Shown: positions 18,259 to 26,948, numbered from the stretch's first letter. The stretch is DNA of 64,000 bases from Dyadobacter sp. CY347 (GCF_021502655.1 NZ_JAKFFT010000010.1:186001-250000), one strand, 5' to 3'. Notes: generated by a model from the sequence alone, not told the origin. Translations and numbers: made by a program.

Positions 18259-19676
18259 AACCGAGATTATTCCAAAACCTTATTCCTATGAAAAATAATC
18301 CTGAAAAAAACATTGAAATCGCCCCGGATAAGACCAGTGAGCAGAGAAGGGATTTCATAAAAAAGACGCTGGCGGGAAGTGCGTTGCTTACATTTGGTGG
18401 CATTCTCCCGGGTTTCAGTCCAAAAAGTTATGCGAAAATTATTGGTGCAAATGAAAAAGTCCGCGTCGGCGTAATGGGCGTGAACAGCCGTGGCCTGGCG
18501 CTGGCATCCAACTATGCTTTACAACCCAATTGTGAAGTCGTTTCGATCTCTGATGTTGACTCGAGAGCAGCAGAAAAATGCATTAATACAGTCAACGACA
18601 TTCAAAAATCCAAGCCGGCCAACACGCCTGATTTTCGTAAAGCACTGGAAAATAAGGATATGGACGCATTGGTAATCGCTGCTCCCGACCACTGGCACGC
18701 GCCGGCGGCTATCTTGGCTTCCAAAGCTGGTAAGCATGTTTACCTCGAAAAACCTTGCAGCCACAACCCGAACGAAGGCGAAATGCTGATCGCGGCCGCT
18801 AAAAAATATAAGAATGTGATCCAAATGGGCAACCAGCGCCGTTCCTGGCCGAATGTTGCAGCGGGTATTAAGGAGGTTCATAATGGTGCGATTGGGCGTG
18901 CTTATTTTGTAAAAGGTTGGTATACCAATAACAGGGTGTCGATTGGCGTGGGAAAGGAGACTGCCGTTCCTGCTTGGCTGGATTATGAATTATGGCAAGG
19001 GCCTGCGCCACGCCGCGCCTATAAGGATAATCTGATCCATTACAACTGGCACTGGCTCTGGAACTGGGGAACGGGTGAAGCGCTTAACAATGGCACGCAC
19101 ATGCTGGACTTAATGCGCTGGGGATTGCAGGTTGAGTATCCCAATCGCGTTACTTCCTCAGGTGGGCGTTACCGTTACAAGGATGACTGGGAAACACCTG
19201 ATACGCAGATCATTAATCTTCAATTTGATAATAACACGGCTATGTCCTGGGAAGGCAGAAGCTGTAACGGCCGGACTAATGAAGGCAGCAGCGTAGGGGT
19301 GATTTTCTATGGGGAAACAGGCTCATTGCAAATCGGCGAAGGCAACACTTACACCATTTACGGGCTTGATAACAAGGTGATTAAGGAAGTAAAAAATGAC
19401 TTTGTGATTGATCCTAGGAATAAGATGAACCCGTCGCAGGGTCTGGATGCATTGCACATTCAAAACTTCTTTGATGCCATTAAAAAAGGAACGCCGCTGG
19501 CTTCTGAAATCGTTGGCGGACACCAAAGCACGTTGCTCGCGCAGCTCGGCAACATCGCCTACCGAACTGAGGGAACATTGCATATAGACTCCTCAAACGG
19601 CCACATCAAAAATAACAAAGAAGCCCAAAAACTCTGGAAAAGAGAATATCAAAAGGGCTGGGAACCGACTGTTTAG
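18255..19676 (+). CDS. Gfo/Idh/MocA family oxidoreductase, Tat-exported
   Basis: 473 residues from the coupled ATG at 18255, or 462 from ATG 18288 (MKNNPEK). The Tat signal has RRDFIKK and a hydrophobic stretch GSALLTFGGIL. The NAD-binding motif is VGVMGVNSRGLALASN; the conserved EKP motif is in VYLEKPCSHNP, and HMLDLMRWGL lies in the substrate-binding half. Such exported enzymes in Bacteroidota are often encoded beside sugar transporters and TIM-barrel epimerases. Substrate unknown. The stop codon lies inside the first TAGCTCAG repeat. Confidence 0.87.
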   Translation: MKPRLFQNLIPMKNNPEKNIEIAPDKTSEQRRDFIKKTLAGSALLTFGGILPGFSPKSYAKIIGANEKVRVGVMGVNSRGLALASNYALQPNCEVVSISDVDSRAAEKCINTVNDIQKSKPANTPDFRKALENKDMDALVIAAPDHWHAPAAILASKAGKHVYLEKPCSHNPNEGEMLIAAAKKYKNVIQMGNQRRSWPNVAAGIKEVHNGAIGRAYFVKGWYTNNRVSIGVGKETAVPAWLDYELWQGPAPRRAYKDNLIHYNWHWLWNWGTGEALNNGTHMLDLMRWGLQVEYPNRVTSSGGRYRYKDDWETPDTQIINLQFDNNTAMSWEGRSCNGRTNEGSSVGVIFYGETGSLQIGEGNTYTIYGLDNKVIKEVKNDFVIDPRNKMNPSQGLDALHIQNFFDAIKKGTPLASEIVGGHQSTLLAQLGNIAYRTEGTLHIDSSNGHIKNNKEAQKLWKREYQKGWEPTV

Positions 19677-19756
19677 CTCAGTTTGGAAAAGTTTAGTTTA
19701 GTTTAATCTAGCTCAGTTTCAAATTAGACAAGCCTAGTTCAAGATTAGCTCAGTCT
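19674..19756. repeat. Three spaced direct repeats TAGCTCAGTYT
   Basis: TAGCTCAGTTT occurs at 19674-19684 and 19709-19719 and TAGCTCAGTCT at 19746-19756, at spacings of 35 and 37 bases. The sequence between is AT-rich with further GTTTAGTTTA reiterations. The first copy includes the stop codon of the upstream gene. It looks like a degenerate microsatellite or recombination scar; no function is visible. Confidence 0.5.
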
Positions 19757-19778
19757 GAATCCAAGGCTTATTCCAAAA

Positions 19779-19893
19779 CCCTGGATTGAAATCCAGGGCA
19801 ATGAGATTGTCATCCCCTGACGGGGATTTAACACTAGCCAGTAACATTATCCCCGTCAGGGGATTTAGATATTTTACCCCGGGACTTCAGTCC
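19779..19893. repeat. Cluster of palindromic intergenic repeats (REP-like)
   Basis: A hairpin CCCTGGAT / ATCCAGGG (19779-19786, 19791-19798) is followed by a perfect 16-bp inverted pair, ATCCCCTGACGGGGAT (19812-19827) and ATCCCCGTCAGGGGAT (19849-19864), each itself nearly palindromic, then a GGACTtcAGTCC hairpin (19882-19892). This repeated set of small GC-rich palindromes in an intergenic gap is typical of REP/BIME-like dispersed repeats. It could also reduce read-through or protect the mRNA 3' end between the oxidoreductase and transporter genes. Confidence 0.65.
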
Positions 19894-19913
19894 GAGGCTT
19901 GACGCCCAAACAC

Positions 19914-21236
19914 ATGAACAACGCCTCTGTAGCAATCAAAGTTGAAGATCTTTCGAAGCGGGAAACGATGATCTCGATCTTTCTGATCGGGTTGATGTTT
20001 TTTATATTCGGCTTTGTTTCCTGGGTGAATTCGATTCTCATTCCGTACTTCAAAATCGCTTGTGAGCTTACCAGTTTTCAAGCTTATTTGGTTGCATTTG
20101 CATTTTACATTGCGTATTTCGTGATGTCTGTGCCCGCCTCTTACTTGCTGAGAACAGTAGGTTTCAAGAAAGGGATGATGTTTGGATTTTGGGCGATGGC
20201 TTTGGGGGCATTCATTTTTGTGCCCGCTGCGATGTCGCGGACTTATGAGATTTTCTTGCTTGGACTCTTTACGATTGGGATTGGTTTGGCTATTTTACAG
20301 ACTGCCGCTAATCCCTACATTACCATTCTCGGCGCCAAGGAACGTGCCGCCCAGCGCATTAGCATGATGGGGATTTGCAATAAGGCAGCAGGCATTTTGT
20401 CGCCCATTGTTTTTGCAGCCGTCATCCTCCGTCCTACTGACACGGCCATGTTCCAACAGCTGGGCTCGATGACGGACATTGAACGCAGCGCAGCCCTCGA
20501 CGAGCTGGTACGAAGAGTGATTAACCCTTACATTGGGCTGGGAAGCTTTCTGTTCATCCTTGGTTTTTTAGTTTACAAATCACCTTTGCCCGAGATTGAT
20601 ACGGAGCATGAAAGTGAGCATCTGGCAACCGCTAATGCGGGCAAAACGAGCATTTTCCAATTTCCGCATCTTATTCTGGGCGCATTAGCGATCTTTTTGC
20701 ACGTTGGAACACAGGTAATTGCCATTGACACCATCATTGGTTATGCGAATTCGATGGGCATTGATCTGCTGGAAGCGAAGGTTTTTCCTTCTTACACACT
20801 TTTCTGCACCATTTGCGGGTATTTGATTGGGATTACCGTCATTCCGAAATACATCAGTCAGGTTACGGCGCTCAGGATATGTACATTGCTGGGGACGATT
20901 TTTACATTGCTGATCATTCTTGCAAAAGGCGAAATTCACTTCCTGGGACATGCGGCAGACGTTTCAATCTGGTTTGTAGTGTTGCTTGGACTGGCTAATT
21001 CGCTGGTTTGGGCGGGCATATGGCCATTGGCGCTGGATGATCTGGGCCGGTTTACCAAGCTTGGCGCTTCGATCATGATCATGGGACTTTGCGGAAATGC
21101 TATTATGCCCCTTTTCTACGGCTATTTCGCGGATGCGCTGGATGTGCGGCAAGCTTACTGGGTGCTGATGCCTTGCTATCTATATCTCGTTTTTTATGCA
21201 GTGAAAGGGCATAAGTTGAGAAAATGGGGATTCTAA
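19914..21236 (+). CDS. FHS-type sugar MFS transporter (FucP/NagP-like)
   Basis: 440 residues from ATG 19914; a TTG at 19899 is a less likely start inside the repeat region. Twelve hydrophobic segments are visible, with the family features FLIGLMFFIFGFVSWVNSILIPYFK in the first helix and LQTAANPYITILGA in the fourth or fifth (QTAANPY is typical of the fucose/glucose/galactose:H+ symporter group). With nagA and a nagB homologue directly downstream, N-acetylglucosamine is the most likely substrate. Runs as an operon with nagA (30-base gap). Confidence 0.88.
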   Translation: MNNASVAIKVEDLSKRETMISIFLIGLMFFIFGFVSWVNSILIPYFKIACELTSFQAYLVAFAFYIAYFVMSVPASYLLRTVGFKKGMMFGFWAMALGAFIFVPAAMSRTYEIFLLGLFTIGIGLAILQTAANPYITILGAKERAAQRISMMGICNKAAGILSPIVFAAVILRPTDTAMFQQLGSMTDIERSAALDELVRRVINPYIGLGSFLFILGFLVYKSPLPEIDTEHESEHLATANAGKTSIFQFPHLILGALAIFLHVGTQVIAIDTIIGYANSMGIDLLEAKVFPSYTLFCTICGYLIGITVIPKYISQVTALRICTLLGTIFTLLIILAKGEIHFLGHAADVSIWFVVLLGLANSLVWAGIWPLALDDLGRFTKLGASIMIMGLCGNAIMPLFYGYFADALDVRQAYWVLMPCYLYLVFYAVKGHKLRKWGF

Positions 21237-21266
21237 AATCTGCCCACAGGAATTAACACATTGCTT

Positions 21267-22448
21267 ATGAAATTGAAAATAACCAACGGTCACATCATCA
21301 CCCCGTTCCGCTACATTAGAAACGGAACATTGCTGATTGAAAATGGCGTGATCCTGGGCATACACGAAGGAAACGTCGATTTTCCGGATGCGGAGATCAT
21401 TGATGCGGGCGGAAATTACATTGCGCCGGGCTTCATTGACTTGCACATTCACGGAGGAGGTGGCTACGATTTTATGGACGGGACGGTACATGCCTTTTTA
21501 CGCATTGCCGAAACGCACGCCAAATACGGAACCACAGCTATGGTTCCCACGACGTTGACCAGCGAAAAAGAGGATCTGCTGCAAACGCTGGACAATTACG
21601 AAGAGGCCAATGCTACAAACTTAAAAGGCGCCCAGTTCCTGGGAATGCACTTGGAAGGGCCATATTTCGCATTAAGTCAGCGAGGTGCGCAGGACCCGCG
21701 TTATATCCGCAATCCTGACCCAAAGGAATATGAAGAAGTGCTGGCTTACTCCTCTTCGATCGCCCGTTGGAGCGCAGCGCCTGAGCTTCCGGGAGCCATT
21801 GATTTTGGTAAAAGATTAAAACAAAAAGGAATTCTGGCGGCCGTGGCGCATACAGATGCCATTTATGAAGAAGTGCTCGAAGCCTATGAGAATGGTTACA
21901 CACTCGCAACGCACTTATACTCAGCCATGTCCGGTGTGACGCGCAAGAATGCATTTCGCTACGCCGGGACCATTGAAAGTGCCTTTTTGCTCGATATGGA
22001 CGTGGAGATCATCGCCGACGGTGTGCATTTGCCAGCCCCGCTTTTGAAATTGATATACAAAATAAAAGGTCCCGACCGCATTGCACTGATCACCGATGCC
22101 ATGCGCGCAGCCGGAATGCCGGAAGGCGAAAGCACATTAGGTTCGCTGAAAAACGGCCTGAAAGTCATCGTAGAAGACGGCGTCGCCAAGTTACCGGACC
22201 GCACTTCCTTCGCCGGAAGCGTTTCTACGACCGACCGATTGGTCAGAAATATGGTTCAAATGGCGGACGTTTCCCTGCTCGATTCCGTGCGGATGATGAC
22301 GGCTACACCTGCGCGTATCATGGGCGTCGATCATAAAAAAGGAACATTAGTCGCGGGCAAAGACGCGGATATTGTGATTTTCGACAACGACATCAACATT
22401 CAAAAGACCATAGTAAGAGGCAGGGTTATTTACGACAAGCAATTTTAA
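21267..22448 (+). CDS. nagA: N-acetylglucosamine-6-phosphate deacetylase
   Basis: 393 residues from ATG 21267 (a TTG two codons earlier is ignored). Amidohydrolase fold: H60-x-H62 in GFIDLHIHGGGGYDFMDG, metal-ligand Glu in GMHLEGPYF, further His in AVAHTDAIY and LATHLYSAM, and the catalytic Asp in ALITDAMRAAG. It removes acetyl from GlcNAc-6-phosphate, giving glucosamine-6-phosphate for the next enzyme. All key residues are present. It ends 12 bases before the nagB homologue. Confidence 0.95.
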   Translation: MKLKITNGHIITPFRYIRNGTLLIENGVILGIHEGNVDFPDAEIIDAGGNYIAPGFIDLHIHGGGGYDFMDGTVHAFLRIAETHAKYGTTAMVPTTLTSEKEDLLQTLDNYEEANATNLKGAQFLGMHLEGPYFALSQRGAQDPRYIRNPDPKEYEEVLAYSSSIARWSAAPELPGAIDFGKRLKQKGILAAVAHTDAIYEEVLEAYENGYTLATHLYSAMSGVTRKNAFRYAGTIESAFLLDMDVEIIADGVHLPAPLLKLIYKIKGPDRIALITDAMRAAGMPEGESTLGSLKNGLKVIVEDGVAKLPDRTSFAGSVSTTDRLVRNMVQMADVSLLDSVRMMTATPARIMGVDHKKGTLVAGKDADIVIFDNDINIQKTIVRGRVIYDKQF

Positions 22449-22460
22449 AAGACACAAATT

Positions 22461-23237
22461 ATGAAGGTTGACGATTTGGAAATAAAAATTTTCGACACCA
22501 GACAAGAAATGGGACTTAATGCAGCCAAAATGGTTGCTGATAAAATCCGTGAGTTACAACAGATAAAAGATTCGGTTAATATCATTTTCGCTTCTGCACC
22601 GTCTCAAAATGAGTTTTTGGCAGCATTAAAAGAGGAAAAAGGAATTCAATGGGAGAAAATCAATGCATTTCATATGGACGAATATGTAGGTCTCCCCGAT
22701 GACGCACCACAGAATTTCGGCAATTTTCTTAAAGTCAAATTATTCGATTTTGTGCCGTTTAAATCGGTTTCGTATCTGAATGGAAATGCGGAACATATTG
22801 ATGCGGAATGCGATCGTTATGCAAAGCTATTGGAGGAAAATCCGATTGATATTGTTTGTTTAGGCATAGGAGAAAATGGGCATTTAGCTTTTAATGATCC
22901 CCACGTGGCGTTTTTTGATGATCCTTTAATTGTAAAGCAAGTTGATCTGGACCATGCTTGCCGTCAGCAACAAGTGAATGATGCTTGTTTTGATACATTT
23001 GACGAAGTGCCGCAAACTGCATTAACACTCACAATCCCGACATTAATGAAGGCAAAATATGCTTTTGCGATGGTTCCGGGCGAGAAAAAAGCGCAGGCTA
23101 TTTACCACACTGTTGCTGAGGAAATCCAGGAAGAATATCCGTCGACGATCCTCCGCAAACATCCCAGTGCGATTTTATTTATTGATAAAGCCAGTTCAGG
23201 GAAGCTGAAAGAAATTTCGTCTTACAGTCAGGCGTAA
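22461..23237 (+). CDS. nagB: Glucosamine-6-phosphate deaminase (NagB family, divergent)
   Basis: 258 residues, normal size. The family motifs INAFHMDEYVGL (catalytic Asp) and VCLGIGENGHLAFNDP (catalytic His and Glu) are intact. The phosphate-binding loop usually written as TGSTP is replaced by ASAPSQNEF, a variant found in a subgroup of Bacteroidota and Planctomycetes homologues. It should turn glucosamine-6-phosphate into fructose-6-phosphate and ammonia; the loop change leaves some doubt about the exact substrate. Position directly after nagA supports the role. Confidence 0.88.
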   Translation: MKVDDLEIKIFDTRQEMGLNAAKMVADKIRELQQIKDSVNIIFASAPSQNEFLAALKEEKGIQWEKINAFHMDEYVGLPDDAPQNFGNFLKVKLFDFVPFKSVSYLNGNAEHIDAECDRYAKLLEENPIDIVCLGIGENGHLAFNDPHVAFFDDPLIVKQVDLDHACRQQQVNDACFDTFDEVPQTALTLTIPTLMKAKYAFAMVPGEKKAQAIYHTVAEEIQEEYPSTILRKHPSAILFIDKASSGKLKEISSYSQA

Positions 23238-23282
23238 CATCATTTTTGGGCCTATTTTGCATTATTACCTCAATCCACCAAC

Positions 23283-24662
23283 ATGAGAAATACACTTTTG
23301 ACAATCGCTTTCATGAGCGCTATGGCATTAAATCAGGGATGTGATACGAAGAAAGAAGAAGCCAAAGACGAAGCAACAAAAAAACCTTTAAGCCTGATCG
23401 TGGTCGAGCCAGGGCACTTTCATGCGGCACTTGTTCAGAAATCCATGTATCCGGACGTTGATTCGGTGGTGCATGTATATGCATCCGAAGGCCCGGATGT
23501 AAAGGCATATCTGGATAAAGTAGAGAAATACAATGCAAGTCCCAAAGACCCCACTCGCTGGAAAGAGGAAGTTTACACAGGTTCTGATTTTCTTGAAAAA
23601 ATGCTTTCAGAAAAGAAGGGAAATGTGGTCATACTGGCTGGAAATAATCAAAAAAAGACCGATTATATCAAGCAATCCGTTGACGCGGGACTGAATGTGC
23701 TTGCAGACAAACCAATGGCTATTGATGCTGCTGGTTTTGAAAAACTGAAAGAAGCATTCGCAAGCGCCGAAAAAAACAAAGTGCTCCTTTACGACATCAT
23801 GACCGAGCGTTATGAGATCACCAATGCATTACAACGCGAACTGGCTAATATGCCCGACATTTTCGGTGAACTGCAAAAAGGAACAGCAGAAAATCCAGCA
23901 GTCGCCAAAGAAAGTGTTCACCATTTTTTCAAATACATTTCCGGCGAACCGTTAGTGCGCCCGACTTGGTTTTTCGATGTAAAACAACAAGGTGAAGGCA
24001 TGGTGGACGTCACCACGCACTTGGTGGATCTCGTACAATGGAGCTGTTTCCCAAACACCGAATTGGACTACGAAAAAGACATTAAACTCCTTTCCGCAAA
24101 ACGCACCGCTACGAAGGTTACCAAATCACAATTCAAGCTCGTAACCAAAAGCGATAACTTCCCCGACTTCCTGAGCAAGGACGTAAAAGATACAACATTA
24201 AGCGTTTATGCCAATGGAGCAATGAATTACACCGTCAAAGGCGTCCACGCCAAAGTATCAGTACTCTGGAATTTCCAAGCTCCCGAGGGCACCGGCGACA
24301 CGCATTACTCCATCATGAAAGGCTCCAAAGCCAACCTCATCGTACGCCAGGGCGAAGAGCAGAAATATAAACCTGTGCTTTACATTGAAACCGTTGACAA
24401 AGGCAAAGCCTACGAAGATGCCGTGGCTAACAGCTTCAAAATGGTTCAGGGAAAATATCCTGGCATTGAGTTGAAAAAGAACGCAGCGGGCTGGGAAGTA
24501 ACTATTCCTGCCAAATATGATAATGGGCACGAAGCCCATTTCGCGCAGGTTGCTAATAAATATATGGAGTATTTGAAGGCTGGGCAATTGCCTAGGTGGG
24601 AGGTGCCGAATATGATTGCGAAGTATTATTTGACGACGTTGGCTTTGAAGGAGGCTAAGTGA
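23283..24662 (+). CDS. Lipoprotein Gfo/Idh/MocA-like oxidoreductase with specific C-terminal domain
   Basis: 459 residues. Lipoprotein signal with Cys at residue 20 (ALNQGCD). The N-terminal half resembles a Rossmann domain (KPLSLIVVEPGHFHAALVQ; conserved DKPMAID in place of EKP). The C-terminal half matches the 'putative oxidoreductase C-terminal domain' family found in Bacteroidota, with MVDVTTHLVDLVQWSCFP. The lack of a classical GxGxxG means cofactor use is uncertain. It closes the nag operon, before a strong terminator, and probably acts in the periplasm on a sugar released from a glycan. Confidence 0.82.
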   Translation: MRNTLLTIAFMSAMALNQGCDTKKEEAKDEATKKPLSLIVVEPGHFHAALVQKSMYPDVDSVVHVYASEGPDVKAYLDKVEKYNASPKDPTRWKEEVYTGSDFLEKMLSEKKGNVVILAGNNQKKTDYIKQSVDAGLNVLADKPMAIDAAGFEKLKEAFASAEKNKVLLYDIMTERYEITNALQRELANMPDIFGELQKGTAENPAVAKESVHHFFKYISGEPLVRPTWFFDVKQQGEGMVDVTTHLVDLVQWSCFPNTELDYEKDIKLLSAKRTATKVTKSQFKLVTKSDNFPDFLSKDVKDTTLSVYANGAMNYTVKGVHAKVSVLWNFQAPEGTGDTHYSIMKGSKANLIVRQGEEQKYKPVLYIETVDKGKAYEDAVANSFKMVQGKYPGIELKKNAAGWEVTIPAKYDNGHEAHFAQVANKYMEYLKAGQLPRWEVPNMIAKYYLTTLALKEAK

Positions 24663-24688
24663 TTTTGAGATAATATCTGTTAATGCTA

Positions 24689-24720
24689 AGCGAGCGGGTG
24701 AAAACCCGCTCGCTTTTTTT
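24689..24720 (+). terminator. Rho-independent terminator of the nag operon
   Basis: Perfect 11-bp stem AGCGAGCGGGT / ACCCGCTCGCT (24689-24699, 24704-24714) with loop GAAA, running into seven T. It starts 27 bases after the last stop codon. Confidence 0.95.
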
Positions 24721-24730
24721 ACCTAAACAA

Positions 24731-24761
24731 TTTGCAAATGTAACATACCCTGTTACATTTG
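24731..24761 (+). promoter_or_regulatory. higBA promoter with embedded operator
   Basis: TTTG (24731-24734), 19 bases, then TACATTTG (24754-24761) match the Bacteroidota -33/-7 consensus at normal spacing. The spacer and -7 box contain a perfect 10-bp inverted repeat CAAATGTAAC / GTTACATTTG (24735-24744, 24752-24761), a likely HigA binding site. The ATG of higB is only 6 bases after the -7 box. Confidence 0.75.
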
Positions 24762-24766
24762 TGTTA

Positions 24767-25045
24767 ATGATCAAGAGTTTCCAACACAAAGGCTTGCGGC
24801 TGTTTTTTGAAGATGATGATGCCGCGAAATTGCCTGCCACACACACTAATAGGATTCGTAATATTCTGACGCGGTTGGAATTTGCGAAATCATTGGATGA
24901 CATTGGTACGCCCGGATCGAGATTGCATCCACTTTCTGGTAGACTGAAGGGATTCTATGCCGTAAATGTGTCTGGAAACTGGCGAATCATTTTCAGGTTT
25001 GAAGAAGGCGACGTTTACAATGTTGACTACCTGGACTATCACTAA
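24767..25045 (+). CDS. higB: HigB family mRNA interferase toxin
   Basis: 92 residues from ATG 24767; upstream in-frame codons to 24683 run through the terminator and operator and are excluded. MIKSFQHKGLRLFFEDDD and the C-terminal GFYAVNVSGNWRIIFRFEEGDVYNVDYLDYH are canonical for the RelE/HigB 'killer' family. HigB cleaves mRNA in a ribosome-dependent way. It precedes its antitoxin, the toxin-first order typical of hig loci, with a 12-base gap. Confidence 0.93.
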   Translation: MIKSFQHKGLRLFFEDDDAAKLPATHTNRIRNILTRLEFAKSLDDIGTPGSRLHPLSGRLKGFYAVNVSGNWRIIFRFEEGDVYNVDYLDYH

Positions 25046-25057
25046 CTACGAGAATCT

Positions 25058-25387
25058 ATGAAACGAGGAATGAGACCAGCCCATCCCGGGGCGCTAATAA
25101 AAGAAACGATTGACGGTTTGAAAGAAGAAACCGGGCACAACTACACCCAGGCTGAAATTGCCAAAGGCCTAGGTATAACGCGCAAAACACTTTCCAATAT
25201 TCTGAATGAGCATCAGGGAATCAGTTCGGAAATGTGTGTTCGCTTGTCCGAAGCATTTGGGACGAGCGCAGAGTTTTGGCTCGACATCCAGCGCAGCTAT
25301 GATCTTTGGCATGCGGAAAAAGCTGTGGAGCGCGATACGATTCAGCATTTTCGGCCTTTGCAAAGTGAGGCGTTGCAATCGGCTTGA
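25058..25387 (+). CDS. higA: HigA family antitoxin (XRE-type HTH)
   Basis: 109 residues. RPAHPGALIKETI and the helix-turn-helix TQAEIAKGLGITRKTLSNILNE match the HigA addiction-module family; SAEFWLDIQRSYDLWHAE is the conserved C-terminal segment. It neutralises HigB and should bind the palindrome in the shared promoter. Complete and intact. Confidence 0.94.
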   Translation: MKRGMRPAHPGALIKETIDGLKEETGHNYTQAEIAKGLGITRKTLSNILNEHQGISSEMCVRLSEAFGTSAEFWLDIQRSYDLWHAEKAVERDTIQHFRPLQSEALQSA

Positions 25388-25417
25388 CTTTGCCGACTGC
25401 AAATCAAGTAATAAGTC

Positions 25418-26080
25418 TTACTTTCCGGCCCTGAACAAAGCAAAAGCCACCTTTCCAACAACGCCCCTACCCATTATCCCCGTCCCGGTCCTTGCTCGTT
25501 TCGCGGCAGCTAAGTCCTGCCGATATTCGGCGGAAACACTCATCCTTTGCCATTTCGCTCCTATTGTTCCGGTTGCAAAAGGAGTGATTCGATCGTAACC
25601 GAAAGCGTCGTGGTTTACAATGTCGTCAAGCTTTGCTTCCCGCTGCACAGCCGCGATGAACATATTCGCTCCCACTTTTCCATCAATAAAAAGCCTTATT
25701 TTTGATTTTGGATTAACATACCACCGGATCCCAGCATCTAATGCTCCACGATGATGAATTTCTTTGGTGATCCAGCTCCCATGCGTTCTGCTCGCTTCAT
25801 CAAACATATCGACGTGCATTTTCTTCTGTTGATAGCTGATTTGCCCCAGAGCAGAAAGTCTCGGATTAATAACACGCTCTGCATAAATGCCGGCACCGCT
25901 TGAATAATAAGTCGGAAAGTTTTCAATGTAGCCGCTAGGAAGTTCTCCCCAGTTGTAATATTCTCGATCATACCAATCTCTTCCGTGCTCTAATTGAACA
26001 CCTAATTCCCAACGAGCTTGTGCCCAAGCGTGTAGTGAAGTGCAAATGGTTAAAAGGAAAAGAAAGGTTATCGATTTCAT
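25418..26080 (-). CDS. Predicted outer-membrane protein, paralogue A
   Basis: 220 residues from ATG 26080 (MKSITFLFLLTICTSLHAWAQ signal peptide); 12 more upstream codons are open but precede the signal. The mature part is beta-rich and ends in a strand VGKVAFALFRAGK. About half of its residues match the next gene in order (GRDWYDRE/GRDYYHKE, QKKMH/QKKVH, PKSKIRLFIDGKVGAN/PPSKIRLFVDGKLGAN), so the two are tandem duplicates. No named family is recognised; a small barrel is likely. Confidence 0.7.
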   Translation of the reverse strand: MKSITFLFLLTICTSLHAWAQARWELGVQLEHGRDWYDREYYNWGELPSGYIENFPTYYSSGAGIYAERVINPRLSALGQISYQQKKMHVDMFDEASRTHGSWITKEIHHRGALDAGIRWYVNPKSKIRLFIDGKVGANMFIAAVQREAKLDDIVNHDAFGYDRITPFATGTIGAKWQRMSVSAEYRQDLAAAKRARTGTGIMGRGVVGKVAFALFRAGK

Positions 26081-26198
26081 AACATTCGAGGGATTGGATT
26101 GAAGAGGATCGAACAACTTATGCTATGTAATCCTATTTCCCAAATAAAGGCATCCAGACTTTCCTTCCGGCCGAACTGAATGAATGAACGGTTTATCA

Positions 26199-26864
26199 CT
26201 ACATCCCACCCCTAAACAACGCAAACCCAACCTTCCCAAAAATACCCTTACCCGAAATTTCACTCATCCCACCAATCCGTTTCGACACCGTCAAATCGTC
26301 CCGATATTCTGCGGAGACGGTTAGCCGTGACCATTTGATTCCTAATGAAGCTGATGCGACGGGAGCGACGCGTTGGAAGCCGAAGACATTGCCGCGAACC
26401 CTTCTGCCGTAGGTGCTTTCATGCTGGACAACAGACATGAAAACATTTGCACCCAACTTTCCATCCACAAATAAGCGGATCTTGGACGGAGGATTGAGAT
26501 ACAGTCGTAAACCAGCGTCAACAGCACTCCTATGATGCACTTCGCGTAACAAATGTTGCGATGCAGTTTGATTATACATATGGAAAAGCTGCGGATGCAC
26601 TTTCTTTTGCGCATAACCCACTTGGCCCAGCACAGACCATCGCGGATTCAAAGACCTTTCAAAATAGAACCCCGCTCCCCAAGAGCGATTCGACGAAAAA
26701 TCAATGATAGCACCCTCATAAGAGCCCATAGGTGCGGCTTCTTTATGATAATAATCCCGACCGTATTCAGCTTGAATGCCAAATTCCCAGCGTGGAGCCC
26801 GTTGCTGCGCGATAGCCGAAAAACTAAAAACAATAGATCCAAAAAGTAGAATTATTATTCTCAT
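26199..26864 (-). CDS. Predicted outer-membrane protein, paralogue B
   Basis: 221 residues with a signal peptide (residues 1-19, ending AIAQ). It is a paralogue of the following gene on the same strand: RWEFGIQAEYGRDYYHKE, NPRWSVLGQVGYAQKKVH and the end VGKVGFALFRGGM-like strand are shared. The 118-base gap between the copies carries no hairpin. Likely a beta-barrel in the outer membrane; function unknown. Confidence 0.7.
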   Translation of the reverse strand: MRIIILLFGSIVFSFSAIAQQRAPRWEFGIQAEYGRDYYHKEAAPMGSYEGAIIDFSSNRSWGAGFYFERSLNPRWSVLGQVGYAQKKVHPQLFHMYNQTASQHLLREVHHRSAVDAGLRLYLNPPSKIRLFVDGKLGANVFMSVVQHESTYGRRVRGNVFGFQRVAPVASASLGIKWSRLTVSAEYRDDLTVSKRIGGMSEISGKGIFGKVGFALFRGGM

Positions 26865-26948
26865 AACATGTGTAGTTAATGAATTGCGACATTATTACTC
26901 GCTATTAACCAACAAGTTACTTAAAATTTTTGGCTTACAAATAAAAGA

